From Actinophytocola sp044466355 (GTDB lineage Bacteria > Actinomycetota > Actinomycetes > Mycobacteriales > Pseudonocardiaceae): a stretch of 64,000 nt of DNA. This document shows positions 8,323 to 17,111 of the stretch, piece after piece. Where the stretch lies: assembly GCF_044466355.1 (NCBI RefSeq), contig NZ_JBITMQ010000001.1, forward strand, positions 124,001 to 188,000, in the 5' to 3' direction. The notes beneath the pieces were generated by a model. That model was not told the DNA's origin, did no database searches, and saw only the letters and a program-made list of their open reading frames with translations. The position numbers and the translations under genes were made by a program. Positions within the stretch are counted from its first letter, which is position 1; each line of letters begins with the position of its first letter.

Positions 8323-8862
8323 TCACCTCCGGCTCGGCTGGAGTGGTGCCGGCCCGTAGCGGAGCGGCGTGATCTGGTTGACGTCGTAGCGGTCGCGCAG
8401 CCGCTGCACGGCCTCGGGGTCCACCGTCCCGCCGGCCGAGAAGATCTCGCACAGTTCGTCGAAGTACCGTTCGTGGTCGGGCGCGGGGGTGCTCTGGAAC
8501 AGCATCCGCGTCGGCCGGTCGGTGGGGTTCGCGAACCCGTGCGGACAGCCGGGGGGCACGAACATGCAGCTGCCCGCGCCGGCCCGGACCGCCCGGTCAC
8601 CACGCGGGGACTCCCAGTCCTGCCAGCGTTCTCCGGACCGGTCGGTGGGTTCGAACGCCAGGACCTCCAGCTCGCCGTCCAGTACGTAGAAGAACTCCTC
8701 GGAACGCGAGTGGGTGTGCGCGCCGACGTCGAACCCGGGCGGCACGATCACCTCGAAGCAGGAGGTCGAGGAGCCGTTGGCCCCCATGACCTTGAACGTG
8801 ACCTCCTGCGCCTTGGTGATCAGCTTTCGGCCCTGTCCGGGCGGGACGATCACGCCGTCCAT
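8323..8862 (-). CDS. Cupin-domain (mono)oxygenase, flaviolin/mompain step
   Basis: A 179-aa single-domain cupin starting at ATG 8862 with GGAGG about 8 nt upstream. Cupin motif 1 is complete (GAHTHSRSEEFFYVLDGEL, two His and one Glu metal ligands) and motif 2 is PPGCPHGFANPTD. It overlaps the 3' end of the type III PKS gene by 13 bp. In naphthoquinone meroterpenoid loci, cupins next to tetrahydroxynaphthalene synthases oxidise THN to flaviolin or further to a more oxidised quinone, which the aminotransferase can then accept. That role is inferred from position and family; the metal and the exact product cannot be read from sequence. Confidence 0.85.
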   Translation of the reverse strand: MDGVIVPPGQGRKLITKAQEVTFKVMGANGSSTSCFEVIVPPGFDVGAHTHSRSEEFFYVLDGELEVLAFEPTDRSGERWQDWESPRGDRAVRAGAGSCMFVPPGCPHGFANPTDRPTRMLFQSTPAPDHERYFDELCEIFSAGGTVDPEAVQRLRDRYDVNQITPLRYGPAPLQPSRR

Positions 8863-9998
8863 GTGGTTCCTCCCGTGGTGGCTCGTGCGAGGTCGCGCTG
8901 GAGGGCGGGTGTGGACGCGGCCTGCCCGACCCGGGTCCCGTTCCTCGCGGTGCCGCAGGTCCAGCTGCCCAGCGCCATCTCCGCGGTGATGCCAGGGCCG
9001 AAGCCGGCGATCACGCCGCTGGCACCCGGCGCGGGCATGCCTTCCTCGAAGAGCCTGCGCAGCGCGTCGAGCACGACCGCGCTGGCGATGTTGCCGTACT
9101 CGGCCAGCGTGGCTCTGCTGTGCCGGAACGCGTGCTGGTCGACGTCGAGGAACTTGCTCAGGTCGTCGAGGATCCGCGGCCCGCCCGCGTGGATGATGTA
9201 GAAGTCGAGGTTGCCGATGTCCCAGCCGTGGCGGGTGGCGAGGTCGCGCAGCACGGGGGCGAGCGGTTCCATGGTGCCGGGCACGCGGCGGTCGAGCCGG
9301 AAGTGGAAGCCGGTGGCGCGCACGGCGTAGGAGATCCAGTCCTCGGTGTGCGGGATGAGGTGGGAGGCGTTGCGTTCCAGCGCCATGCCGGTGCCGCCGC
9401 TGCCCCGGACCACGGCGGCCGCGACGGCGTCGCCGAACAACCCGTCGGACAGGAGCGACCCGACGCTGTCGTCGCCTGGCTGGTAGCACAGTGAGCAGAA
9501 CTCGCAGGAGACGATCAGGACGTTACTGCCCGGGTAGGCCGTGCAGAAGTCGTGGGCGCGGTTGATCGCCGCACCCCCTGCCGCGCACCCGAGCTGCGCG
9601 ATGGGAATCTGGCGGGTGTCCGGCCGGAAGCCCATCGTGTTGATCAGCCACGCGGTCGGTGACGGCATCAGGAAGCCGGTGCACGACACGTAGATGACCG
9701 CGTCGATGTCCCGCGCGTGGAGTTCGGCGTTCGCCAACGCCTGCTCGATCACGCGGGGGCACAGCTTCTTGGACTCGACCTCGTAGACGCGGTTGCGCTC
9801 CTCGAATCCCGGATGGCGCAGCGTCTTCTCCAGCGGTTGGACGACGCGCCGGGTCAACACCCCCGTGTTCTGGATCAGTCGTAGCGCGAGGGCCAGCTGC
9901 GGCTTCCCGGCATGGGCTTGTTCGGCGAACTCGAGAGTCTCCTCCATCGTGAGGACGTGCTCTGGGACGTTCACCGCGGGTTTGCATAATATTGGCAT
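8850..9998 (-). CDS. Type III polyketide synthase, 1,3,6,8-tetrahydroxynaphthalene synthase-like
   Basis: A 382-aa chalcone-synthase-fold enzyme that would condense five malonyl-CoA to tetrahydroxynaphthalene. The catalytic triad is visible: Cys in QLGCAAGGAAINRA, His in IIHAGGPRILDDL, and Asn in EYGNIASAVVLDAL. The C-terminal GFGPGITAEMALG loop is present. The protein resembles RppA-type synthases throughout, including the N-terminal MPILCKPAVNVPEHVLTMEETL. ATG 9998 is the first plausible start; its ribosome site (AAGG, about 13 nt away) is weak. It heads the leftward operon and shares a 404-bp divergent regulatory region with the prenyl diphosphate synthase gene. Confidence 0.93.
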   Translation of the reverse strand: MPILCKPAVNVPEHVLTMEETLEFAEQAHAGKPQLALALRLIQNTGVLTRRVVQPLEKTLRHPGFEERNRVYEVESKKLCPRVIEQALANAELHARDIDAVIYVSCTGFLMPSPTAWLINTMGFRPDTRQIPIAQLGCAAGGAAINRAHDFCTAYPGSNVLIVSCEFCSLCYQPGDDSVGSLLSDGLFGDAVAAAVVRGSGGTGMALERNASHLIPHTEDWISYAVRATGFHFRLDRRVPGTMEPLAPVLRDLATRHGWDIGNLDFYIIHAGGPRILDDLSKFLDVDQHAFRHSRATLAEYGNIASAVVLDALRRLFEEGMPAPGASGVIAGFGPGITAEMALGSWTCGTARNGTRVGQAASTPALQRDLARATTGGTTWTA

Positions 9999-10082
9999 CT
10001 CTGAAGTCGGCCTTCTCTAGAGTCACCGCTGGTACGCGAAGGAACCCGTACGTCTCCCGTCGGCCAGGTGGCACACGGTGAA

Positions 10083-10115
10083 GTCCGCTGTGTGTCCGCT
10101 GTGTCACCGGTGTGA
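10083..10115. promoter_or_regulatory. 11-bp direct repeats, probable SARP binding site
   Basis: GTCCGCTGTGT occurs twice in exact tandem (10083-10093 and 10094-10104). A third 11-mer (10105-10115) matches at 7 of 11 positions. Direct repeats with 11-bp period, one helical turn, are the known recognition geometry of SARP regulators, and a SARP gene lies in the same locus. It could serve either divergent operon. Confidence 0.65.
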
Positions 10116-10367
10116 CGCGCTCTGGGGCGGCTGTACGTTCCCAGTACCGTCGCCCACCCGGCTTGGTGCGGGCTTGGGGTCCGCTTGGCGCCCCGCCGCC
10201 AAGCCGCGGCACAGTCCCCGCCAAGTCCCGGCGCCGATGCTCGGACGATGACCCCACTCGACGAATGCGACCCCGTCCGTGCCGTGCCGAGGACGTCGTC
10301 CGGCAGACCGCACATTCCGGGCAGTGCACCGCCGGACGTGTCGCCCGCTGATCAGACCGATGTGGAC

Positions 10368-10401
10368 GGTGGCCCCACGGGCGAGAGCGTGGGGGGCCAC
10401 C
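10368..10401 (+). promoter_or_regulatory. Hairpin covering the ribosome site of the prenyl diphosphate synthase gene
   Basis: The arm GGTGGCCCCACG (10368-10379) pairs with CGTGGGGGGCCACC (10388-10401), with two unpaired bases in the right arm. The right arm includes the only G-rich ribosome-binding sequence and ends one base before ATG 10403, so folding would hide the start. Translational control is inferred. Confidence 0.5.
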
Positions 10402-10402
10402 G

Positions 10403-11509
10403 ATGACGGAGACCGTGGTTCGTGGCTCGGCGCCCGGAGCCGTCACCGACGTCACCGACGCCGTGGACGCGGTGCTCGGGCAGTTCCTCGCCGAGCGCCG
10501 GGCGGAGGCCGAGGCGGTCGACGACGGCCTGGCGGCGGCGGTCGCCGACCTGGCGGGTTACGTGGCGCGCGGCGGTAAGCGCGTGCGTCCGTTGTTCGCG
10601 TGGCTCGGCTGGCTCGGCGCGGGCGGGGTGGAGTTCGGGCCCGCCGCTCCCGCCGTGGTGCGCACCTGCGCGGCACTGGAGCTGCTGCACGCGTCGGCGC
10701 TGATCCACGACGACATCATCGATGAGGCGCCCACGCGCCGCGGCCTGCCTGCCGCGCACGTGCAGTTCGCCGACCGGCACCGGGCGCGGCGGTGGTGCGG
10801 TGCGCCGGCGACCTTCGGGCAGGGCATGGCGATCCTGGTCGGCGACCTGGCGCTGGCGTGGGCCGACGACATGGTCCGCACGTCCGGTCTCCCCGCGGAC
10901 GCGCAGGCCAGGCTCGAGCCGGTGTGGTCGGCGGTGCGCACGGAGGTGCTGTACGGGCAGCTGCTCGACCTGACCGCGCAGGCCGCCGGGACCGAGGACG
11001 TCGACGCCGCGCTGCGGGTCGACCGGTACAAGACCGCCTCGTACACCGTGGAACGGCCGTTGCACCTCGGCGCCGCGATCGCGGACGCCGACGCGGCGAC
11101 GGTCGCGGCCTACCGGGCGTTCGGCACCGACGTCGGGATCGCCTTCCAGCTGCGGGACGACCTGCTCGACGTGTTCGGCGATCCGCTGGTGACCGGCAAG
11201 CCGTCCGGGGACGACATCCGGGAGGGCAAGCGCACCGTGCTGCTCGCGACGGCGCTCGACCTGGCCGCCGACGACGACCCCGCCGCCGCGCGGTTCCTGC
11301 GGTCGGTGATCGGCACCGACCTCTCCGCCGACCAGCTCGACCGGGTGCGCGCGATCCTCACCGCGACCGGCGCCGTGGACCGGGTGGAGCGGGACATCGT
11401 GTGCCGCACGGCCCGCGCGGTCGCCGCGCTCGAGGAAAGCGGCGTCACGGCCCCGGTCCGGGACCGGCTGACCGCGATGGCGGTCGCGGCGACCCAGCGG
11501 TCCAGGTGA
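10403..11509 (+). CDS. Polyprenyl (geranyl) diphosphate synthase
   Basis: A 368-aa trans-isoprenyl diphosphate synthase. Both Asp-rich motifs are present: LIHDDIIDEAPTRRG (first, near residue 103) and QLRDDLLDVFGD (second, near residue 252). GGKRVRPL near the N terminus binds IPP. It is the first gene of the rightward operon that also encodes the whole upper and lower mevalonate pathway. The operon ends in IPP, and an ABBA prenyltransferase is encoded opposite, so GPP is the expected product. Chain length cannot be fixed from sequence, and FPP or GGPP remain possible. The start ATG 10403 lies within a hairpin. Confidence 0.92.
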   Translation: MTETVVRGSAPGAVTDVTDAVDAVLGQFLAERRAEAEAVDDGLAAAVADLAGYVARGGKRVRPLFAWLGWLGAGGVEFGPAAPAVVRTCAALELLHASALIHDDIIDEAPTRRGLPAAHVQFADRHRARRWCGAPATFGQGMAILVGDLALAWADDMVRTSGLPADAQARLEPVWSAVRTEVLYGQLLDLTAQAAGTEDVDAALRVDRYKTASYTVERPLHLGAAIADADAATVAAYRAFGTDVGIAFQLRDDLLDVFGDPLVTGKPSGDDIREGKRTVLLATALDLAADDDPAAARFLRSVIGTDLSADQLDRVRAILTATGAVDRVERDIVCRTARAVAALEESGVTAPVRDRLTAMAVAATQRSR

Positions 11510-11586
11510 GCGCGGACGCCGACTACGGGCGCCGACGCCGGCTGGACGACCAGCTGACATCCAGACGACCTTCAGGAGTTGGACCA

Positions 11587-12621
11587 ATGACCCTGCCCCC
11601 CTCGGCCCACAGTGCGCCGATCCGGCGTGCCCGGCTCGCGCGGCCGCGCACCACCGACCGGACGGTCGGGATCGGGAGTGCCCACGGCAAGGCGATTCTG
11701 CTGGGTGAGCACGCCGTGGTGTACGGGGCGCCCGCGCTGGCCATCCCGGTACCCCAGTTGACGGCCACGGCGAGCGCGTCGCTGCTCGACCACCCGCCGT
11801 CGGACGTGGACGAGGTCGCGTTCACGTTGACCGGCCCCGGCTCGGCGCCGGTGGTGACACAGGCGACGGAGAGCCTGCGACGGCTGGTGGCCGGGTTCAA
11901 GGAGCTGACCGGTGTCACCGGCCGCCCCGCGATCGACCTGCTCGTCGACTGCGCGATCCCCGCGGGCCGCGGTCTCGGCTCCAGCGCGGCGTGCGCCAGG
12001 GCCGTCGTGCTCGCCCTCGCGAGCCTGTTCGACCGCCGGCTCGACGCCGGGATGGTGTACGACCTCGTGCAGACCTCCGAGGAGGTGGCACACGGCAGGG
12101 CGAGCGGGGTGGACGCCGCCGCCACGGGCGTGCCCCACTCCATCGTGTTCCAGGCCGGTTCGGCCCGGCCGCTGCGCATCTGCTTCGACGGTCTGTTCGT
12201 GATCGCGGACAGCGGTGTCGCCGGGCGCACCAAGGACGCCGTGGCGTCCCTGCGCAGGCGGTTCGAGCAGCGCCCCGGCACGCGGGAGGACTTCGTGAAC
12301 CGGGTCTCGGCGCTGGCGGACGCCGCGGTCCGCGACCTCGGGAACAGCCGGATCAGCGACTTCGGCGCGCGGCTGACCGCCAACCACGAGTTGCTCGCCG
12401 ACGCGGGACTGAGCACCGACCTGATCGACAACCTGGTCGAGACCGCGCTCGTCGCGGGCGGGCTCGGCGCCAAGATCAGCGGCGGCGGACTCGGTGGCTG
12501 CATGATCACGCTCGTGCGCGAGCCGCACCGCGCCCGGATCGTGGAGCAGCGGCTGCGTGCGGCGGGCGCGGTCGACACCTGGGTGGTGCCGGTGGGGAAG
12601 TTCGCCGACCATGGCCGGTGA
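11587..12621 (+). CDS. Mevalonate kinase
   Basis: A 344-aa GHMP kinase that phosphorylates mevalonate with ATP. It carries SAHGKAILLGEHAVVYGAPALA (N-terminal signature), the ATP-binding PAGRGLGSSAACARAVVLAL, and KISGGGLGGCMITL near the C terminus. ATG 11587 follows a CAGGAG site about 10 nt upstream; the 77-bp gap after the prenyl synthase gene holds no other ORF I can support. The next gene starts 11 bp before its stop. The operon order MK-MDD-PMK-HMGR-HMGS matches the mevalonate clusters of Streptomyces sp. CL190 and relatives. Confidence 0.95.
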   Translation: MTLPPSAHSAPIRRARLARPRTTDRTVGIGSAHGKAILLGEHAVVYGAPALAIPVPQLTATASASLLDHPPSDVDEVAFTLTGPGSAPVVTQATESLRRLVAGFKELTGVTGRPAIDLLVDCAIPAGRGLGSSAACARAVVLALASLFDRRLDAGMVYDLVQTSEEVAHGRASGVDAAATGVPHSIVFQAGSARPLRICFDGLFVIADSGVAGRTKDAVASLRRRFEQRPGTREDFVNRVSALADAAVRDLGNSRISDFGARLTANHELLADAGLSTDLIDNLVETALVAGGLGAKISGGGLGGCMITLVREPHRARIVEQRLRAAGAVDTWVVPVGKFADHGR

Positions 12622-13657
12622 GCACTCCGCGGAGCCGGTCGGGCTGCGCGAGCGGGACCGCAGGGGTCGCGCCGCGACCGCCGTCGCGCACCCCAACATC
12701 GCGCTGGTGAAGTACTGGGGCAAGCGCGACGCACGGCTCGTCCTGCCCCGCACCAGCAGCCTGTCCATGACGCTGGACATCGTCCCGACGACGACCACCG
12801 TCGCGCTGGCCCCGGGCATGGACGCCGACGTCGTCACGCTCGGCGGGGAGCCGCTGACCGGCGAACCCCTCCGGCGCGTCGTCGCGTTCCTCGACCTGGT
12901 GCGCGTCCTGGCCGGGCGCCGCGAGAGCGCGGTCGTGGACACCCGCAACGCCGTTCCCACCGGCGCGGGCCTCGCGTCCTCCGCGAGCGGGTTCGCCGCG
13001 CTGGCCGCCGCGAGCGCCGCGGCCTACGGCCTCGAACTCGACGCCACCGCGTTGTCCCGGCTGGCCCGCCGTGGGTCCGGGTCGGCCGCGCGGTCGGTCT
13101 TCGGCGGCTTCGCCGTGTGGCACGCGGGCGAGGGCGGCGGAGCCGAGGGAGACCGCACCTCGTACGCCGAACCGGCGGGAGCGCCGGACTTCGATCCCGC
13201 CCTGGTGCTCGCCGTGATCGACGCCGGACCGAAAGCCGTGTCCAGCCGGATCGCCATGCGGCACACCGTGGACACGTCACCGCTCTACCCGGCGTGGGCG
13301 GAGTCGAGCGCGGCCGACCTCGCCGGCATGCTGGCCGCCCTGCGCCGGGGCGACCTGACCGCGGTCGGGGAGATCGCGGAGCGCAACGCCTTCGGCATGC
13401 ACGCGACGATGCTGGCGGCCCGGCCGGCGGTGCGGTACCTGGCGCCCGCGACGCTACAGGTGCTCGACGGCGTGCGCGCGCTGCGCGATGACGGCGTGCC
13501 CGCCTTCGCGACCATGGACGCCGGGCCGAACGTCAAGGTGCTCTGCCACCGCACGGACGCCGACCGGGTCGCGGAGGCGGTACGCGCCGCGGGCGGGTGC
13601 CCGGCCCTGGTCGCCGGGCCGGGGCCCGGTGTCCGCGTGACCGGGGGCGAGCCGTGA
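12611..13657 (+). CDS. Diphosphomevalonate decarboxylase
   Basis: A 348-aa GHMP-family decarboxylase converting diphosphomevalonate to IPP. The diagnostic motif AHPNIALVKYWGKRD is followed by LPRTSSLSMTLD, the ATP loop PTGAGLASSASGFAALAAA, and a FATMDAGPNVKVLC segment near the C terminus. It starts at ATG 12611 inside the mevalonate kinase gene and its stop overlaps the next start as GTGA, so the three kinase-family genes are translationally coupled. Confidence 0.95.
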   Translation: MAGEHSAEPVGLRERDRRGRAATAVAHPNIALVKYWGKRDARLVLPRTSSLSMTLDIVPTTTTVALAPGMDADVVTLGGEPLTGEPLRRVVAFLDLVRVLAGRRESAVVDTRNAVPTGAGLASSASGFAALAAASAAAYGLELDATALSRLARRGSGSAARSVFGGFAVWHAGEGGGAEGDRTSYAEPAGAPDFDPALVLAVIDAGPKAVSSRIAMRHTVDTSPLYPAWAESSAADLAGMLAALRRGDLTAVGEIAERNAFGMHATMLAARPAVRYLAPATLQVLDGVRALRDDGVPAFATMDAGPNVKVLCHRTDADRVAEAVRAAGGCPALVAGPGPGVRVTGGEP

Positions 13658-14805
13658 CGCCGGCGAGGGCACCGGCGGACACCGGGACGGTCACCCGGCA
13701 CGCGCCGGGCAAGCTGTTCGTGGCGGGCGAGTACGCGGTGGTCGAGCCGGGCAGGCCCGCGATCCTCGTGGCGGTCGACCGGACGGTGAGCGTCACGGTG
13801 GCGGCCACGACGGAGGACGCCGACGTCGTCGTGGTCTCCGACCTGTGCGCCGGCGGCGCGCGGCTGCGCCACCACGACGGCGCGCTGGCCGGCTGCGATC
13901 CCGCCAGCGAGCGCCTCGCCCGCGGCGGCCTGGCCCACGTCGTGTCGGCGCTCGAGGTGCTGACCCGGCTGTCGGCCGAGCGGCGCCTCGCCGTCCCCGC
14001 CATGCGGGTCTCGGTCACCAGCCGTCTCCACGAGGACGGCACCAAGCTGGGGCTCGGTTCCAGCGGCGCGGTCACCGTGGCCACGGTGACCGCGGTCGCC
14101 GCGTGGCTCCACCTTGGACTGTCCACTGAGGAACGATTCCGGCTCGGCATGCTGGCGACCGCGCGGCTCGACCCGAACGCGTCCGGCGGCGACCTCGCCG
14201 CGGGCACGTGGGGTGGCTGGCTCGCCTACCAGGCCCCTGACCGCGCGGCGGTGCTGGACCTGGCGCGCAGGCGCGGCGTCGGCGCGGCCCTCCGCGCACC
14301 GTGGCCGGGGTTCCGCGTGCGGCGGCTGCCCGAGCCCAGCGGCCTGGTGCTCGCGGTCGGCTGGACCGGAACCCCCGCCGCCACCGGCTCGCTGGTGTCC
14401 GGATTGGACAGGTGGCGGGGTGGCGCCGCGCACCGGGAGTTCCTCGACCGGTCCGGCGAGTGCGTGCGCGCCTTCGCGGACGCACTCGAGCGGGGCGACC
14501 ACCACGAGCTGCCGCGGCACGTCCGCACCGCGCGGCGGCTGCTCACCGACCTGGACCGCGAGGCGCGGCTCGGGATCTTCACCGACCGGCTCACCGCGCT
14601 GTGCGACGCCGCCGAGGCCGTCGGTGGCGCGGCCAAACCGTCCGGCGCCGGCGGCGGTGACTGCGGCATCGCGCTGCTCGACGCCACGGCGGCGGCCCGG
14701 CTCGGTGAGCTGCGGGCACGGTGGGCCGCCGCCGGGGTGCGGCCGCTGTCGCTGAGCGTCGCGACGGCAGGGCACGGACGAAAGGAAGCAGGAGATGATC
14801 ACTGA
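13654..14805 (+). CDS. Phosphomevalonate kinase
   Basis: A 383-aa GHMP kinase of the actinobacterial phosphomevalonate kinase type. GTG 13654 overlaps the previous stop. The N-terminal HAPGKLFVAGEYAVVEPG and the ATP-binding KLGLGSSGAVTVATVTA are visible, as is KPSGAGGGDCGIALLD near the C terminus. Its last 11 bp overlap the start of the HMG-CoA reductase gene. In related operons a type II IDI gene sits exactly at this junction and is missing here. Confidence 0.95.
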   Translation: MTPARAPADTGTVTRHAPGKLFVAGEYAVVEPGRPAILVAVDRTVSVTVAATTEDADVVVVSDLCAGGARLRHHDGALAGCDPASERLARGGLAHVVSALEVLTRLSAERRLAVPAMRVSVTSRLHEDGTKLGLGSSGAVTVATVTAVAAWLHLGLSTEERFRLGMLATARLDPNASGGDLAAGTWGGWLAYQAPDRAAVLDLARRRGVGAALRAPWPGFRVRRLPEPSGLVLAVGWTGTPAATGSLVSGLDRWRGGAAHREFLDRSGECVRAFADALERGDHHELPRHVRTARRLLTDLDREARLGIFTDRLTALCDAAEAVGGAAKPSGAGGGDCGIALLDATAAARLGELRARWAAAGVRPLSLSVATAGHGRKEAGDDH

Positions 14806-15895
14806 CCGCCAGGACGACCACGTCCGGCCCTCCGCGGCCGGGGAGCACGCGGTCGCCGGGGTGCCGATGAGGTGGGTGGGACCGCTGCGCATCTCGGGGA
14901 ACACCGCGACGTGCGAGACCCAGGTGCCGCTCGCCACCTACGAGACACCGCTGTGGCCGTCGGTGGGCCGGGGCGCGAAACTGTCGACGCTGACCGAGAA
15001 CGGCATCGTGGCCACCCTCGTGGACGAGCGGATGACCCGCTCGGTGCTCGTCGAGGCGGCGGACGCGTCCACCGCGTACATGGCCGCGCTCCAGGTGGAC
15101 GCGCGGTTCGCCGAGCTGCGGGAGGTCGTGCGCGGCTGCAGCAGGTTCGCCGAGCTGGTCGGTTTCCGGCACGAGATCGTGGCCAACCTGCTGTACCTCC
15201 GCTTCGAGTTCACCACCGGCGACGCGTCCGGGCACAACATGGCGACGCTCGCGGCCGACGCGCTGCTGCGGCACATCATCGCCACCATCCCGGGGACCTC
15301 GTACGGGTCGATCTCCGGCAACTACTGCACGGACAAGAAGGCCACCGCCGTCAACGGCATCCTCGGCCGGGGCAAGAACGTGGTGACCGAACTGCTGGTG
15401 CCCGCGGCCGTGGTCGCCGACCGGTTGCACACCACGGCCGCGAAGATCGCGGAGCTGAACGTGCGCAAGAACATGCTCGGCACCCTGCTGGCCGGCGGCA
15501 TCCGCTCTGCCAACGCGCACTACGCGAACATGCTGCTGGCCTTCTACCTGGCGACCGGCCAGGACGCGGCCAACATCGTCGAGGGATCGCAGGGCGTGAC
15601 CGTCGCCGAGGACCGCGACGGCGACCTCTACTTCTCCTGCACGCTGCCCAACCTGATCGTCGGCACGGTCGGCAACGGCAAGGGCCTCGGCTTCGTCGAG
15701 ACCAACCTGGCGCGGCTGGGCTGCCGGGACGAACGGGAACCGGGCGCCAACGCCCGCAGGCTCGCCGTGATCGCCGCGGCGACCGTGTTGTGCGGCGAGC
15801 TGTCGCTGCTCGCCGCGCAGACCAACCCGGGCGAGCTCATGCGCGCCCACGTGAACCTGGAACGCAACAACGAGACCAAGAAGATCGGGGTGTAG
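14795..15895 (+). CDS. HMG-CoA reductase
   Basis: A 366-aa NADPH-type HMG-CoA reductase making mevalonate. Catalytic segments include TENGIVATLVDERM (Glu), NYCTDKKATAVNG (Lys), ATGQDAANIVEGSQG (Asp), and a C-terminal MRAHVNLERN (His). The length fits the short actinobacterial form, which has no membrane anchor. ATG 14795 has AAAGGAAGCAGGAG upstream and overlaps the phosphomevalonate kinase stop. The stop lies 2 bp before the HMG-CoA synthase start. Confidence 0.95.
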   Translation: MITDRQDDHVRPSAAGEHAVAGVPMRWVGPLRISGNTATCETQVPLATYETPLWPSVGRGAKLSTLTENGIVATLVDERMTRSVLVEAADASTAYMAALQVDARFAELREVVRGCSRFAELVGFRHEIVANLLYLRFEFTTGDASGHNMATLAADALLRHIIATIPGTSYGSISGNYCTDKKATAVNGILGRGKNVVTELLVPAAVVADRLHTTAAKIAELNVRKNMLGTLLAGGIRSANAHYANMLLAFYLATGQDAANIVEGSQGVTVAEDRDGDLYFSCTLPNLIVGTVGNGKGLGFVETNLARLGCRDEREPGANARRLAVIAAATVLCGELSLLAAQTNPGELMRAHVNLERNNETKKIGV

Positions 15896-15897
15896 CC

Positions 15898-17076
15898 ATG
15901 TCCGCGGAGCTCGCCATCGGCATCCACGACCTGTCGTTCGCCACGACGGAGTTCGTACTGCCGCACACGACACTGGCAGCGCACAACGGTACCGAGATCG
16001 GCAAGTACCACGTGGGCATCGGCCTTCGCTCGATGAGCGTGCCCGCCGCCGACGAGGACATCGTCACGATGGGTGCCGCCGCCGCGAAGCCCGTCGTCGC
16101 CCGGCACGGCGGTGACCGGATCCGAACCGTGGTGCTGGCCACGGAGTCGTCCGTCGACCAGTCGAAGGCGGCGGGCATCTACGTCCACTCGCTGCTCGGG
16201 CTGCCGTCGTCGACCAGGGTCGTCGAGCTGAAGCAGGCCTGCTACGGCGGCACGGCCGCACTCCAGTTCGCCGTCGGCCTCGTCCGGCGGGACCCGTCGC
16301 AACGCGTCCTCGTGATCGCGAGCGACGTGTCGAAGTACGAGCTGGACAGCCCGGGCGAGCCGACCCAGGGCGCGGCGGCGGTGGCCATGCTCGTCGGCGC
16401 GGACCCCGCACTGCTGCGCATCGAGGAGCCGTCCGGCCTGTTCACCGCGGACATCATGGACTTCTGGCGGCCGAACTACCTGTCCACCGCGCTGGTCGAC
16501 GGGCAGGACTCGGTCGCGGCGTACCTGCACGCGCTGGATGGCGCCTGGAAGGACTACACCGAGCAGGGCGGCCGCCGCCTCGACGAGTTCCGCGCGTTCT
16601 GCTACCACCAGCCCTTCCCGAAGATGGCCTACAAGGCGCACCGCCAGCTGCTGCGCAACGCGGGGCTGGACAGCGACGAGAGCCTTGTGGCCCACCACAT
16701 CGGTGACACGACCGGCTACAACAGCGTCGTCGGCAACAGCTACACCGCGTCGATGTACCTCGGCCTGGCGTCGTTGCTGGAGAACGCGCAGGACGACCTG
16801 TCCGACCGGACCATCGGGCTGTTCAGCTACGGCTCGGGCAGCGTGGCGGAGTTCTACGCGGGGACGGTCGTGCCCGGCTACCGCGCCCACCTGCGCGTGC
16901 GGGAACACGACGAGGCGGTGACCCGCCGCCGCCCGATCGACTACGCGGGCTACCGCGCACTCCACCAGCTGTCCCTCCCCGAGGACGGCGGGGAACACGC
17001 GGTGGCCGCGCAGACCGGTGGCCCGTACCGGCTGGCCGCGCTGTCCGGCCACAAGCGCATCTACCGGCCGCGATAG
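15898..17076 (+). CDS. HMG-CoA synthase
   Basis: A 392-aa thiolase-fold enzyme condensing acetyl-CoA with acetoacetyl-CoA. The nucleophilic Cys is in VELKQACYGGTAALQFA and the catalytic His in FCYHQPFPKMAYKAH; the Glu is in LATESSVDQSKAAG. A C-terminal SYGSGSVAEFYAG segment is typical. It is the last gene of the mevalonate operon. No acetoacetyl-CoA synthase (NphT7-like) gene is found in the window, so acetoacetyl-CoA must come from elsewhere. Confidence 0.95.
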   Translation: MSAELAIGIHDLSFATTEFVLPHTTLAAHNGTEIGKYHVGIGLRSMSVPAADEDIVTMGAAAAKPVVARHGGDRIRTVVLATESSVDQSKAAGIYVHSLLGLPSSTRVVELKQACYGGTAALQFAVGLVRRDPSQRVLVIASDVSKYELDSPGEPTQGAAAVAMLVGADPALLRIEEPSGLFTADIMDFWRPNYLSTALVDGQDSVAAYLHALDGAWKDYTEQGGRRLDEFRAFCYHQPFPKMAYKAHRQLLRNAGLDSDESLVAHHIGDTTGYNSVVGNSYTASMYLGLASLLENAQDDLSDRTIGLFSYGSGSVAEFYAGTVVPGYRAHLRVREHDEAVTRRRPIDYAGYRALHQLSLPEDGGEHAVAAQTGGPYRLAALSGHKRIYRPR

Positions 17077-17111
17077 CGCGCGGTGTCGGAATGGCCGGGC
17101 CCCGGCGCCGG

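Larger units (their letters stand above)
9999..10402. promoter_or_regulatory. Divergent control region of the two meroterpenoid operons
   Basis: No coding sequence is supported here. The region separates the leftward naphthoquinone operon from the rightward prenyl-donor operon. It contains exact 11-bp tandem repeats at 10083-10104 and a hairpin at 10368-10401 that covers the prenyl synthase ribosome site (both annotated separately). A -10-like TACGTT is at 10134-10139 on the + strand. Confidence 0.6.
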
